The notes below the pieces were generated by a model. It saw only the letters and a program-made list of their open reading frames with translations, searched no databases and was not told the DNA's origin. A stretch of 64,000 nucleotides of DNA from Lachnospiraceae bacterium (GTDB taxonomy: Bacteria > Bacillota > Clostridia > Lachnospirales > Bianqueaceae): assembly GCA_022794035.1 (NCBI GenBank), contig JAAWDX010000003.1:62001-126000 (forward strand), given 5' to 3'. Every line of letters starts with the position of its first letter. Position 1 is the first letter of the stretch. Positions 26,125 to 33,941 of the stretch are shown piece after piece. Both the position numbers and the translations under genes were made by a program.

Positions 26125-27198
26125 ATGAATCAGACACATACGATGATCGAAGAATTGTCAAACGCATTCGGCGCTTCCGGTTTCGAGGATGAAGTGCTCA
26201 CGGTGGCCCGCCGCTATGCGCAGGACGTGACCAGCCATATTGAAGAAGACAGCATGCGCAATCTGTTTTTATACCGCAAAGAAAACGACGGGCAGCATCC
26301 GGTGCTCATGCTGGACGCTCACAGCGACGAAACAAGCTTCATCGTGCAGGCCATCCGTCCGAACGGTACACTGGAATTTTTGCCGCTCGGCGCGTGGACG
26401 CCGAACACAGTGCCCGCGCATAAGGTCAAAATTAAAAATAGGGACGGAAAGTATATATCTGGCATTGTAGCCAGCACGCCGCCGCATTTCATGACGGCTG
26501 CTGAAAAAGGCCGTGAAACCGCGATCGATCAGATGGTGATCGATGTGGGCGCCGTTTCCAAAGAAGAGATAATCCGTGATTTTAAAATCAGTGTAGGCGC
26601 GCCCGTGGTGCCGGATGTCACGGCAGAGTACAACGAAACAAACGGCGTATGGCTTGGCAAGGCCTTTGACTGCCGCATCGGCTGCGCCGTGGTGCTAGAA
26701 GCACTGCGCCGGCTGGCCGGCAAAAAGCTGGCGGTAGATGTGGTAGGCACGCTCACCTCGCAAGAGGAGGTAGGAGAACGCGGTGCCAAGGCGGCCATCG
26801 GACGGGTGAGGCCGGCCATTGCCATCGCCATTGAAGGCGCACCCGCAGATGATACCTTTACACCGGAGTATAAGATTCAGACCGGGCTCCACCGCGGGCC
26901 CATGCTGCGCCATATGGACGTAGGCATGATCACGAATCCGCGCTTTATCCGCTATGCGCTGGACACGGCAGAGGAAAAGGGCATCCCGGCTCAGGAAGCG
27001 GTGCGTAAAGGCGGCGGAACCAACGGAGCCATCTTCCATGTGTTCGAGGGCGGCGTGCCCACGATTGTGATCAGCGTGCCCGTGCGCTATACACATAGTC
27101 ATCACTGCTTTACGGCGATGGATGATTTTGAGAAAACAGTCGAGCTGGTCATGGAGATTCTCCAGCGGCTGAACGAAGAAACGATCAAGGGGTTTTAA
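26125..27198 (+). CDS. M42-family aminopeptidase (FrvX-like)
   Basis: A 357-residue metallopeptidase of family M42, often annotated as glutamyl aminopeptidase or endoglucanase. Metal ligands are visible: DAHSDET (His66, Asp68), the Asp of FDCRIGC, the catalytic pair in TSQEEVGERG, and a C-terminal His in RYTHSHH. The start at 26125 follows AAAGGAGAATATAAG; an upstream in-frame start lies inside rhaB. M42 genes are often found in sugar operons (compare frvX), so it may act on a modified sugar or peptide rather than on protein breakdown products. Confidence 0.88.
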   Translation: MNQTHTMIEELSNAFGASGFEDEVLTVARRYAQDVTSHIEEDSMRNLFLYRKENDGQHPVLMLDAHSDETSFIVQAIRPNGTLEFLPLGAWTPNTVPAHKVKIKNRDGKYISGIVASTPPHFMTAAEKGRETAIDQMVIDVGAVSKEEIIRDFKISVGAPVVPDVTAEYNETNGVWLGKAFDCRIGCAVVLEALRRLAGKKLAVDVVGTLTSQEEVGERGAKAAIGRVRPAIAIAIEGAPADDTFTPEYKIQTGLHRGPMLRHMDVGMITNPRFIRYALDTAEEKGIPAQEAVRKGGGTNGAIFHVFEGGVPTIVISVPVRYTHSHHCFTAMDDFEKTVELVMEILQRLNEETIKGF

Positions 27199-27201
27199 TT
27201 G

Positions 27202-27945
27202 ATGGAGTGGATGCAGGGAAGAGACCGGGTCTGGGTTGTGGGCCACCGGGGCGCGAAGGCGCTCTGGCCTGAAAATACCATGCTTTCCTTTGAAAAGGCG
27301 ATTGCACTGGGCGTAGACGGAATTGAGACCGATGTGCATATGACGGCAGATGGTCATTTGGTACTGATGCATGATCTTTTGCTCGATCGGACGACCAATG
27401 GGCATGGATCCGTGGAGGAGAAGACGCTGGCTGAGCTGCGCCGCTTGGATGCAGGCAGCGGAGAGCGGATTCCGCTTTTGTCTGAGCTATTAGACTTAGT
27501 CAAGGGCACGGATCTGATGCTGAATGTAGAGATGAAGGATTATCGCCCGCAGGTGCTGGATCGGACCATTGCTATGCTTGCAGACTACGGACTCTCAGAT
27601 CAGTATGTGATTGCTTGCTTTGACTGCCGGGTGACAACCTATGCGCATGAGCGCTATGGCGTGAAAACGCAGGGCTTTTTGCAGCATGATCTGAAGTACT
27701 GGGAACCCGGCTGCGAACGGCATTATTATAGTATTGGAACCGGTATGAAGGATGTGAGCAGTGTGATCTCTGAGCAGCTAAGGGCACAGGGAATTGATCC
27801 ATGGTGCTGGTGTCCCGATACGGAGGAAGCCGCGAGACTGGCGATTGAAAGCGGGTTTACGCTGATGACGTGTAACGATCCGCGGCCAGCGCTTAAAATC
27901 ATCAAAGGCATTGACATCAACTTTGGGGAATCCTATAATAATTAA
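27202..27945 (+). CDS. Glycerophosphodiester phosphodiesterase
   Basis: A 247-residue cytoplasmic GDPD-fold enzyme that hydrolyses glycerophosphodiesters to glycerol 3-phosphate and an alcohol. Catalytic motifs: GHRGAKALWPENT, the metal-binding GIETDVHMTADGHLVLMHD, LNVEMK and the late WCWCPDTEEAARLAI. It begins 3 bases after the M42 stop (AAGGGG upstream) and is in the same operon. Together with rhaB and an oxidoreductase, a role in breaking down a glycerophosphate- or phosphodiester-linked sugar is conceivable but only inferred. Confidence 0.9.
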   Translation: MEWMQGRDRVWVVGHRGAKALWPENTMLSFEKAIALGVDGIETDVHMTADGHLVLMHDLLLDRTTNGHGSVEEKTLAELRRLDAGSGERIPLLSELLDLVKGTDLMLNVEMKDYRPQVLDRTIAMLADYGLSDQYVIACFDCRVTTYAHERYGVKTQGFLQHDLKYWEPGCERHYYSIGTGMKDVSSVISEQLRAQGIDPWCWCPDTEEAARLAIESGFTLMTCNDPRPALKIIKGIDINFGESYNN

Positions 27946-27972
27946 AAAGGCAGATGAAAGGAGCTTAATACG

Positions 27973-29130
27973 ATGGCGGATATTTTAGACAGATTTAAAG
28001 AAAGCATTGAAAATACACAGGATTATGCAGCGCTTCCCAAGCTGAAGATTGGTATCATCGGTACTGGCTGGATCGCAGAGGCGCATGCGACAAGCTATAA
28101 GCGCTGTCCTGACATTGAAATCGTGGCAGCGGCAGATTTGGTACCCGGAAAGGCAGAGGCCTTCTGCAAAGCACAGGGTCTGGAAGGGGTGCGCTGCTAT
28201 CCGGATCATCAGAGCATGCTGGACAATGAGGAGCTGGATGCCGTCAGCATTTGTACCTATAACAGAACGCATGCCGAGTGCACGATTGCCGCGCTGAAAA
28301 AGGGCGTTCATGTTTTATGCGAAAAGCCCATGTGTGTTACGCTTGAGGAAGCGGTGCAGATGAGAAAGGCAGAAAAGGAAAGCGGCAAGATTCTGTCGAT
28401 TGGGTTCCAGCCCCGTCTGGATGCCAACATGCAGATGATTAAAAAAATCGTAGAATCCGGAGAGCTTGGTCAGGTGTATTATATTCAGACAGGCGGCGGC
28501 CGCCGGCGCGGGATTCCCACACCCTATGGCACATCCTTTATTGAGGATAAAACCGCAGGCATCGGCGCATTGGGAGATATCGGCTGCTATAGCTTGGATA
28601 TGGTATTAAATGCGATTGGGTATCCTAAACCGCTGACGGTATCGGGATATAAGTCGGCCTTCTTTGGCACGCAGCCCGGTTACTATCCGGATCATCCGGA
28701 GTATGCGGAAAAGTTTAGCGTTGATGATTTCGCTGCTGCCTTCATCCGTTTGGAGGGAGGGATCATTCTGGACTTTCGGATTGCGTGGGCTATGAATCTG
28801 GATACACCCGGTGATACCATCATTCTGGGCACCAAGGGCGGCCTGCGGATTCCTTCTACCGAATGCTGGAACGGTACGGTGGGCGGCCCGATGAAGATTT
28901 ATCATGAGGTAGCCGGCCAGGCGCAGGTGGATACGGAGATCCCGATTATCGAAAGCAATACGGGCGAGCTTTTCTATAAGAAAATCCGTTCTTTCCTGGA
29001 TGCAGCAAGAAACGGCGGCAAGGCGCCTGTTCCGACAGAACAGATCATTTATAATCAGGCGATTATCGACGGAATCCGCAGATCTGCTGAAGCAGGCTGC
29101 GAGGTTAAGATCGAAGTCCCGGAAATATAA
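27973..29130 (+). CDS. Gfo/Idh/MocA family oxidoreductase
   Basis: A 385-residue NAD(P)-dependent dehydrogenase. The Rossmann motif is KIGIIGTGWIAEAH, the pyridine-nucleotide site includes AAADL, and EKPMCVTLEEAVQM carries the family EKP signature; the second half is the alpha/beta substrate domain (GALGDIGCYSLDMVL with GDIGCYSLD). Members oxidise sugars, inositols or their derivatives. It is preceded by AAAGGAG and closes the enzymatic part of the operon; the metal regulator starts 9 bases after its stop. Exact substrate cannot be read. Confidence 0.9.
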   Translation: MADILDRFKESIENTQDYAALPKLKIGIIGTGWIAEAHATSYKRCPDIEIVAAADLVPGKAEAFCKAQGLEGVRCYPDHQSMLDNEELDAVSICTYNRTHAECTIAALKKGVHVLCEKPMCVTLEEAVQMRKAEKESGKILSIGFQPRLDANMQMIKKIVESGELGQVYYIQTGGGRRRGIPTPYGTSFIEDKTAGIGALGDIGCYSLDMVLNAIGYPKPLTVSGYKSAFFGTQPGYYPDHPEYAEKFSVDDFAAAFIRLEGGIILDFRIAWAMNLDTPGDTIILGTKGGLRIPSTECWNGTVGGPMKIYHEVAGQAQVDTEIPIIESNTGELFYKKIRSFLDAARNGGKAPVPTEQIIYNQAIIDGIRRSAEAGCEVKIEVPEI

Positions 29131-29139
29131 GGTGATAGA

Positions 29140-29514
29140 GTGATAAGGATTCAGGAATCGGCGGAAGATTATTTAGAGACTATTCTGATTTTGAGCCGCA
29201 GGCAGCAGCAGGTTCGTTCCATTGATATTGTCAATGAAATGAATTTCAGCAAGCCCAGCGTAAGCATCGCGATGAAAAACCTCAGAGAAAAGGGACAGAT
29301 TCAGATGGACAGCGATGGCTACATTACGCTGACAGAGGAAGGACATAAAATTGCCAGCCAGATCTATGAAAGGCATCTGCTTATTTCCAAGCTGCTGATG
29401 CAGATCGGCGTAGAGGAGCAAACGGCACTGGAGGAGGCCTGCCGGATTGAGCATGATATCAGTCAGGATACCTTTGAAAAGCTAAAGGGCTGGGCGGCGC
29501 AGCAGAGCTTCTAA
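29140..29514 (+). CDS. MntR/DtxR-type metal-dependent repressor
   Basis: A 124-residue regulator starting at GTG (AAGGTGAT upstream). An N-terminal winged helix (ESAEDYLETILILSR, then SIDIVNEMNFSKPSVSIAMKNL, wing DSDGYITLTEEG) leads into a short helical metal-binding and dimer domain with His in YERHLLISKLL and the EEACRIEHDIS motif, the site of Mn or Fe binding in MntR/DtxR. It lacks the SH3-like domain, as MntR does. Its place at the end of a sugar-type operon is unusual; its targets may be elsewhere. Confidence 0.9.
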   Translation: MIRIQESAEDYLETILILSRRQQQVRSIDIVNEMNFSKPSVSIAMKNLREKGQIQMDSDGYITLTEEGHKIASQIYERHLLISKLLMQIGVEEQTALEEACRIEHDISQDTFEKLKGWAAQQSF

Positions 29515-29524
29515 AATAAATCAA

Positions 29525-29577
29525 AGAGGGGTATCCCTTAAGTCTTTTTATGACTTTTGGGATACCCTCTATTTTTT
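29525..29577. terminator. Bidirectional terminator after the DUF4838-mntR-type operon
   Basis: AGAGGGGTATCCC pairs with GGGATACCCTCT (29559-29570), with inner AAGTC/GACTT pairing, and is followed by ATTTTTT; A's on the left side allow use by the minus-strand gene at 29598. Confidence 0.9.
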
Positions 29578-29597
29578 CGATAATCCAATTTATAGCA

Positions 29598-30446
29598 TTA
29601 TGAGTAGCGTTCTTTTTGCCGCACCGTATAGGCCGTAATATTTTGGTCATACGCGGGATACGGATAAGCAAAATACTCAGCCACAGCCTTAGAGGTTTCA
29701 CGGAACAGAGCCAGACATTCCTCCAGCGCATGCCACATCTGCGGATAAGAATCCATGCGGTAGGTCTTTAAAAGCCGTTCCCAGACCGCGGCAGGGAGAT
29801 ACTGCTGAATGAATTTATAATTCTTGCCAATACTGAAATCAAAGCCATATTCTATTCCCACGCTCCATGAGAGCATGCGCAGGAGCTCCTTGCGCACGAT
29901 CTCATTCAGATGGTCGATCGCAAATAAAATCTCGCGGCGGCAGAGCCCCTTGACCACATAGGTTGTGGTATTCCAAAATTCATTGCAGCAATCGTCAAAC
30001 ATCCTCGCGGTCGGCCGCTGCAGATGGTAATCAGCATCTGTGGGCACAGGAGGACAGGCAATGCGCGCATCCTTATCCAGCAGCACCTGCACCAGCTTAT
30101 CCCAGGTTAAGTAATCCTCAAGCATATCAACCGGCAGTAGAGAAAGATCCATCTTGGTATCATCCTCAAAGAGCATCAGATAGGAAAAACCACTTTCCTC
30201 AGCAGGAAAAAGCTCCATATCCTCCGGTTTCTGCAGAATCAGGCGTCTGCCAAACACGTCCAGCCAGGCATCATCCCGAATAAAGCTTTCCATATCTGTG
30301 ACAAAAAAGGTAATATCATAATCCTGAAAATCATCCCGCGGAATATGCACATTAGTGCGGGAGCCCTCCAGCGTGACAAGGCGGATACGCTCATCATTTT
30401 GGGCAAAGCCTAAAATTAGCTCATACATCTGTGATTCAGTTCTCAT
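29598..30446 (-). CDS. Aminoglycoside 6-adenylyltransferase-like protein
   Basis: A 282-residue ANT(6)-type nucleotidyltransferase (streptomycin adenylyltransferase family). Motifs: MRTESQMYELIL at the N terminus, LEGSRTN and DFQDYDITFFV, where GSR and DxD are the nucleotidyl-transfer residues, then FxxDDxKMDL-like EDDTKMDLSLLP. Acquired ANT(6) enzymes adenylylate streptomycin, but chromosomal relatives are common in Firmicutes and their substrate is often unproven. A GAAAGGAGAG lies before the ATG. The FkbM gene lies 12 bases upstream on the same strand, so they share a transcript. Confidence 0.88.
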   Translation of the reverse strand: MRTESQMYELILGFAQNDERIRLVTLEGSRTNVHIPRDDFQDYDITFFVTDMESFIRDDAWLDVFGRRLILQKPEDMELFPAEESGFSYLMLFEDDTKMDLSLLPVDMLEDYLTWDKLVQVLLDKDARIACPPVPTDADYHLQRPTARMFDDCCNEFWNTTTYVVKGLCRREILFAIDHLNEIVRKELLRMLSWSVGIEYGFDFSIGKNYKFIQQYLPAAVWERLLKTYRMDSYPQMWHALEECLALFRETSKAVAEYFAYPYPAYDQNITAYTVRQKERYS

Positions 30447-30458
30447 ATTTCTCTCCTT

Positions 30459-31529
30459 TCATCGGCAGTACAGATTCAGATCCCAGCAGGGCAGGCAGGG
30501 GTGGCGCCGCATAAAAATCTGATAGGCAGGCTGCAGCTCGTGGATCAGCAGCGGCAGAAGATACAGATCCTCACTGCGGTGATAGCAGGCAATATTGAGC
30601 TTGGGCTTCAGCCGTTTCAGCGTGTCAGCACCGCCGCGCAGAGCAGCAGCTTCAAAACCCTCCACATCCATTTTCAGATAGCTGACCGGCAGCGAAAGCG
30701 AGTCGATAGTCGTCATTTGGACCGGCGTAACGCCGGAGGCTGCAGAGGCAGAGGAGCCGCGCCCACGCCCAGTTTTCATATAAATCACCTCATTGCGGTC
30801 GGACACGCCGCAGCACATGGGCCGCACGGCGGCAAGAGGCTGCGAAAACTGCGTTAATTTTTTGAAGCTGCGAGCGTCTGGCTCTAAGGCTGTGATGGCG
30901 TCATACTTTCCGCCCGTGGCGGTGAGAAATTCCTGAATGGTATCGCCGCGATAGGCGCCTAGATCAAGGTAGTTCTCATGATCATGCAGGGGAAGCAGCT
31001 CAGAAAAGACTTCTTGCTTGGGCGATGCGCTTTGCAGGAGCGGCGTGAGGGCACCGGTGAGCTTATAGGTTAAAACCTGCTCAAATACTTGACGTGAGGC
31101 GTCGTCGGCGAGCAGGGCATAGGCGGCTTCGAGCTCGGCGGCATGGGAGTGAGCGAAGGAGCGGTTGAACAGGGTATGACCATAGACGGGAACGTCGGGA
31201 ATGACAAGGGGATGTTTTTGCGCCATAGCGGTTACCCGGTCTATGATTTCGGGAAGATGGGAGCCAAAGGCGACGACGATGATGAAATCGGACAGAGCAG
31301 TTTCGAGCTGAGCCAGAGTGGTGACGGGCAAACCGTGAAAATGCTGGCCCCGATAGAAATCATCGCTTACAAAGATGGCATGCAGAGGAATGGAGGCAGC
31401 CTGCATGACACTGATGATTTTGTCGGCTCCGTCCCCTGTGCCGTAAAAAACGATGGGCAGAGAGGCGTTTTGCAGGCGTTCCCAGACGGTTGGAGAGGAT
31501 TGCAGTAAGGAAGAGAGGGTAAATGCCAT
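30459..31529 (-). CDS. FkbM-family methyltransferase
   Basis: A 356-residue protein. The N-terminal part (IVFYGTGDGADKI, then FVSDDFYRGQHFHGLPV) looks like the nucleotide-binding-like fold often fused before FkbM domains. The C-terminal S-adenosylmethionine-dependent domain shows YLDLGAYRGDTIQEFL, ALEPDARSFKKL and the FkbM signature YLKMDVEGFEAAAL. The ATG at 31529 has AAAGGA upstream; an in-frame TTG at 31553 is less likely. Such enzymes O-methylate sugars or polyketides. It is co-transcribed with the ANT(6)-like gene, with no obvious link between them. Confidence 0.85.
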   Translation of the reverse strand: MAFTLSSLLQSSPTVWERLQNASLPIVFYGTGDGADKIISVMQAASIPLHAIFVSDDFYRGQHFHGLPVTTLAQLETALSDFIIVVAFGSHLPEIIDRVTAMAQKHPLVIPDVPVYGHTLFNRSFAHSHAAELEAAYALLADDASRQVFEQVLTYKLTGALTPLLQSASPKQEVFSELLPLHDHENYLDLGAYRGDTIQEFLTATGGKYDAITALEPDARSFKKLTQFSQPLAAVRPMCCGVSDRNEVIYMKTGRGRGSSASAASGVTPVQMTTIDSLSLPVSYLKMDVEGFEAAALRGGADTLKRLKPKLNIACYHRSEDLYLLPLLIHELQPAYQIFMRRHPCLPCWDLNLYCR

Positions 31530-31564
31530 AAATAAAATAATCCTTTCTTTCAAAGAATAAGTGT

Positions 31565-31572
31565 GATATACT
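31565..31572 (+). promoter_or_regulatory. Extended -10 promoter of the DUF1292 gene
   Basis: TGATATACT (TATACT at 31567-31572), 40 bases before the ATG at 31613; the -35 is weak. Confidence 0.45.
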
Positions 31573-31612
31573 GAAGCATGATACTAAGAATAATGAGAAA
31601 GGGAATTTTTTA

Positions 31613-31909
31613 ATGAGTGATCAGGAAAAGGAAGAGATGAATAGCATTATTTCTTTGACGGATGAGCAGGGAAATGAAGTGCAGTTTGAATTATTGGATG
31701 TTGTGCCATATAATGGAAATGAATATATTGCCATTGTTCCGGCAGAGGAAGAAGATGAAGAGGGCGATATGGTGCAGCTGTACAGGATTGTGCCGGATGA
31801 GGACGGCGAGACAGAGACGTATGTCGGTCTGGAGAGCGAAGAGGAGCTGGACGCGGTATACAGCGAGTTTCAAAAGAGAAATGCAGACTTTTTTGATTTT
31901 GCAGATTAA
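31613..31909 (+). CDS. DUF1292 domain protein
   Basis: A 98-residue, strongly acidic cytoplasmic protein of the DUF1292 family, which is widespread in Firmicutes and has no known role. The core pattern is IISLTDEQGNEVQFELLDVVPYNG, then EYIAIVPAEE, VQLYRIV and a final EEELDAVYSEF. AGAAAGGGAATTTTTTA precedes the ATG. The gene stands alone, between the divergent FkbM gene and a shared terminator. In many genomes the family sits near ruvX and fur; that context is absent here. Confidence 0.92.
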   Translation: MSDQEKEEMNSIISLTDEQGNEVQFELLDVVPYNGNEYIAIVPAEEEDEEGDMVQLYRIVPDEDGETETYVGLESEEELDAVYSEFQKRNADFFDFAD

Positions 31910-31910
31910 A

Positions 31911-31947
31911 GAAAAGGTGCCCCGATACGAAAAGGGCACCTTCTTTT
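31911..31947. terminator. Bidirectional terminator between DUF1292 and the lipoprotein gene
   Basis: AAGGTGCCC (31914-31922) pairs with GGGCACCTT (31934-31942); T-rich tail on the plus strand and AAAGAAAA on the left for the minus strand. Confidence 0.9.
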
Positions 31948-31968
31948 GTTTAACTCATTTAAAAGAAT

Positions 31969-32565
31969 TTATTGCCGTTCAAAGTAGATGAAGAAGGCGT
32001 CTCCGGTTGAATCATCATCATAAACCTCTAAGTAAGCGACGGCAAAATCGGTAGCGTCCTGCGGGACGGAGAAATAATAATGATAGGTGGCGGTTTCGGC
32101 GCGCTTCAGAGTATATTGCTCAGGGACGGTGTCCGCAGGTACGGTTTCATCGATGATGCTGTAGCAGCAGTCATAGTCGCCTTCGCCGTACTGCATCTGG
32201 AAATCGTTGTAGAACATGGGAATTTGATCGCCAAAGGTGTTTTTAACAGTGATGACGACATCTAAAATCATCATACCCTGCTCGGCAGGAATGTTTTCCG
32301 CAAGCTCTACAGAGTCAACGGTAAAATCAAAGAAGGCAGTGGAGAGCTTGTCGCCGATTCGTCCGTCGTAGAACTGCATCTCTGATGAATCAGAGTCGGT
32401 AGTAGCGGAGCTCTCGGGAGTGGAATTGGACGGCAATGAAATATCCGGCCGCGAGGAGTTTGCGGAGGAACTCTCGGAAGAGACTGGCGGCAAAGCTGTG
32501 CAGGCCGTGAGGAAAAGCAGAACAGACAGTATGCAAGACGTGCATAATAAAAATTGTTTTTTCAT
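31969..32565 (-). CDS. Lipoprotein with DUF4352-like (immunoglobulin-like) domain
   Basis: A 198-residue lipoprotein: lipobox FLTAC (Cys22), then a Ser/Thr/Pro/Asp-rich linker (about residues 25-65), then one beta-sandwich domain (IGDKLSTAFFDFTVDSVEL, MILDVVITVKNTFGDQIPM, YHYYFSVPQD) matching the pattern of DUF4352/DUF5067 proteins. It is anchored on the outer face of the membrane. The family is often stress- or antibiotic-linked but has no defined function. GGGGGATCACC precedes the ATG. Single gene. Confidence 0.82.
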   Translation of the reverse strand: MKKQFLLCTSCILSVLLFLTACTALPPVSSESSSANSSRPDISLPSNSTPESSATTDSDSSEMQFYDGRIGDKLSTAFFDFTVDSVELAENIPAEQGMMILDVVITVKNTFGDQIPMFYNDFQMQYGEGDYDCCYSIIDETVPADTVPEQYTLKRAETATYHYYFSVPQDATDFAVAYLEVYDDDSTGDAFFIYFERQ

Positions 32566-32631
32566 GGTGATCCCCCTCTAAAATTGAACTTGTTTTCTTG
32601 TACGCTTGATTAGCCAAAATATATCTAGCTG

Positions 32632-32732
32632 CGCTTATTTTATCATAAAGCCGCTGATTTTTCACTATCTAAATTCATTTTGTTTATAGTTTTATATGCG
32701 TACATTTGTGTATCGCTTATTTTATCATAAAG
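32632..32732 (+). repeat. Two identical 19-base direct repeats upstream of the Ogt-HAD gene
   Basis: CGCTTATTTTATCATAAAG occurs at 32632-32650 and again at 32714-32732. The second copy ends in the ribosome-binding site of the downstream gene. Between them is an AT-rich stretch without a gene. Confidence 0.8.
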
Positions 32733-32741
32733 GAGCAGTTT

Positions 32742-33866
32742 ATGTTATATCAGACAGTTTGTGATACGCCGGTGGGGCGGTTGACTGTTGTCTGTACAGA
32801 ACAGGCAATTCATTCTCTTGAGCGGATGGACGAGCCGGCCTACCCAGTCATGGATACGCCGCTCGCAAGGCTGGCCCAAAGGCAGCTTGCGGAATATTTT
32901 GCCGGCGAGCGCCGGGCTTTTGATCTGCCGCTGGATCCGGCGCAGGGGACGGCATTTCAAAAAAGAGTCTGGCAGGCAGTGCAGCAGATTCCGTATGGGC
33001 AGACACGCAGCTATCGGGAGGTAGCGCAAATGCTTGGAAAGCCGCGGGCAGCGCGGCCGGTGGGAGGTGCGATGGCACAGACGCCCTTTCCGATCATTGT
33101 GCCATGTCACCGGGTGGTGAGCGCAAGCGGCGGACTGGGCGGCTATGGCGGACGCAGCGATGAGAAAGCATTTTTGCTGGCGCTGGAAAAGCGAAGCAGG
33201 TGTAGGCAAGAGGGACAGACCCACATTTTGTTTGATTTGGATGGGACGCTGACAGATCCTAAAGAGGGGATTACTAAAAGCGTGCAGTATGCGCTGGCAG
33301 ATTTTGGGATTATGGAGCCTGATCTGGAGGCGCTTGTATGCTTTATCGGGCCGCCGCTTAAGGAAAGCTTTCAGGAGTACTATGGGATGGATGAGCCGGA
33401 GGCAGAGCATGCCGTGTGCAAATACCGCGAACGCTTTAGTGAAGTAGGGCTATATGAGAACCGCGTGTTTGAGGGAGTGAAGGAGCTTCTTACGGAGCTG
33501 CGGGCCGCCGGGAAAACACTGGCGGTCGCGACCTCAAAGCCGACTGTGTTTGCAAAGAAAATATTGAAAAAATATGAACTGACTGCCTACTTTGAAGAGA
33601 TCGTGGGCAGCGAGCTGGATGGGCGCCGCAGTCAGAAGGCAGAAGTGATAGAGGAGGCGCTGCACCGTCTGGATATGCAGGATAGGCGCGATCAGGTGAC
33701 CATGGTCGGAGACCGGCGGCAGGATGTGCAAGGCGCCAAAGCCTGCGGAGTCAAAAGCATCGGCGTGCGTTTTGGGTATGCGGAGCCGGGAGAGCTGGAA
33801 AGCGCCGGAGCGGATGCGATAGCGGCCGATATCTGTGAATTAAGGCATTTGCTGCTGACACGATAA
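32742..33866 (+). CDS. Fusion of O6-alkylguanine-DNA alkyltransferase and HAD phosphatase
   Basis: A 374-residue protein in one frame. Residues 1 to about 150 are an Ogt/MGMT-type repair protein: YGQTRSYREVAQMLGKPRAARPVGGA and the alkyl-acceptor PCHRV (Cys in IIVPCHRVV). From about residue 165 a HAD family IA hydrolase begins: HILFDLDGTLTDPKEG, then CFIGPPLKESF, AVATSKPTVFAKKIL and MVGDRRQDVQGAKACGVKSIGV. This half resembles phosphoglycolate phosphatase or 5'-nucleotidases. The junction (LALEKRSRCRQEGQTHILFD) has no start site, so it is a true fusion unless a sequencing error joined two genes. Start 32742 follows AAAGGAG. Confidence 0.88.
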   Translation: MLYQTVCDTPVGRLTVVCTEQAIHSLERMDEPAYPVMDTPLARLAQRQLAEYFAGERRAFDLPLDPAQGTAFQKRVWQAVQQIPYGQTRSYREVAQMLGKPRAARPVGGAMAQTPFPIIVPCHRVVSASGGLGGYGGRSDEKAFLLALEKRSRCRQEGQTHILFDLDGTLTDPKEGITKSVQYALADFGIMEPDLEALVCFIGPPLKESFQEYYGMDEPEAEHAVCKYRERFSEVGLYENRVFEGVKELLTELRAAGKTLAVATSKPTVFAKKILKKYELTAYFEEIVGSELDGRRSQKAEVIEEALHRLDMQDRRDQVTMVGDRRQDVQGAKACGVKSIGVRFGYAEPGELESAGADAIAADICELRHLLLTR

Positions 33867-33871
33867 ATGTC

Positions 33872-33900
33872 TTGCATTTTAGAAGGGCTTTTAGTACAAT
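33872..33900 (+). promoter_or_regulatory. Promoter of the nitroreductase-GNAT operon
   Basis: TTGCAT (33872-33877), 17 bases, TACAAT (33895-33900), 41 bases before the start at 33942. Confidence 0.7.
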
Positions 33901-33941
33901 AAGTTTTAAAGTATATTTGTTTTGAAATGGAGATTCTATAG

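Noticed and set aside
29598-30446. Acquired resistance island
   Set aside because: There is no transposase, integrase or inverted repeat around the ANT(6)-like gene, and base composition looks like its neighbours.
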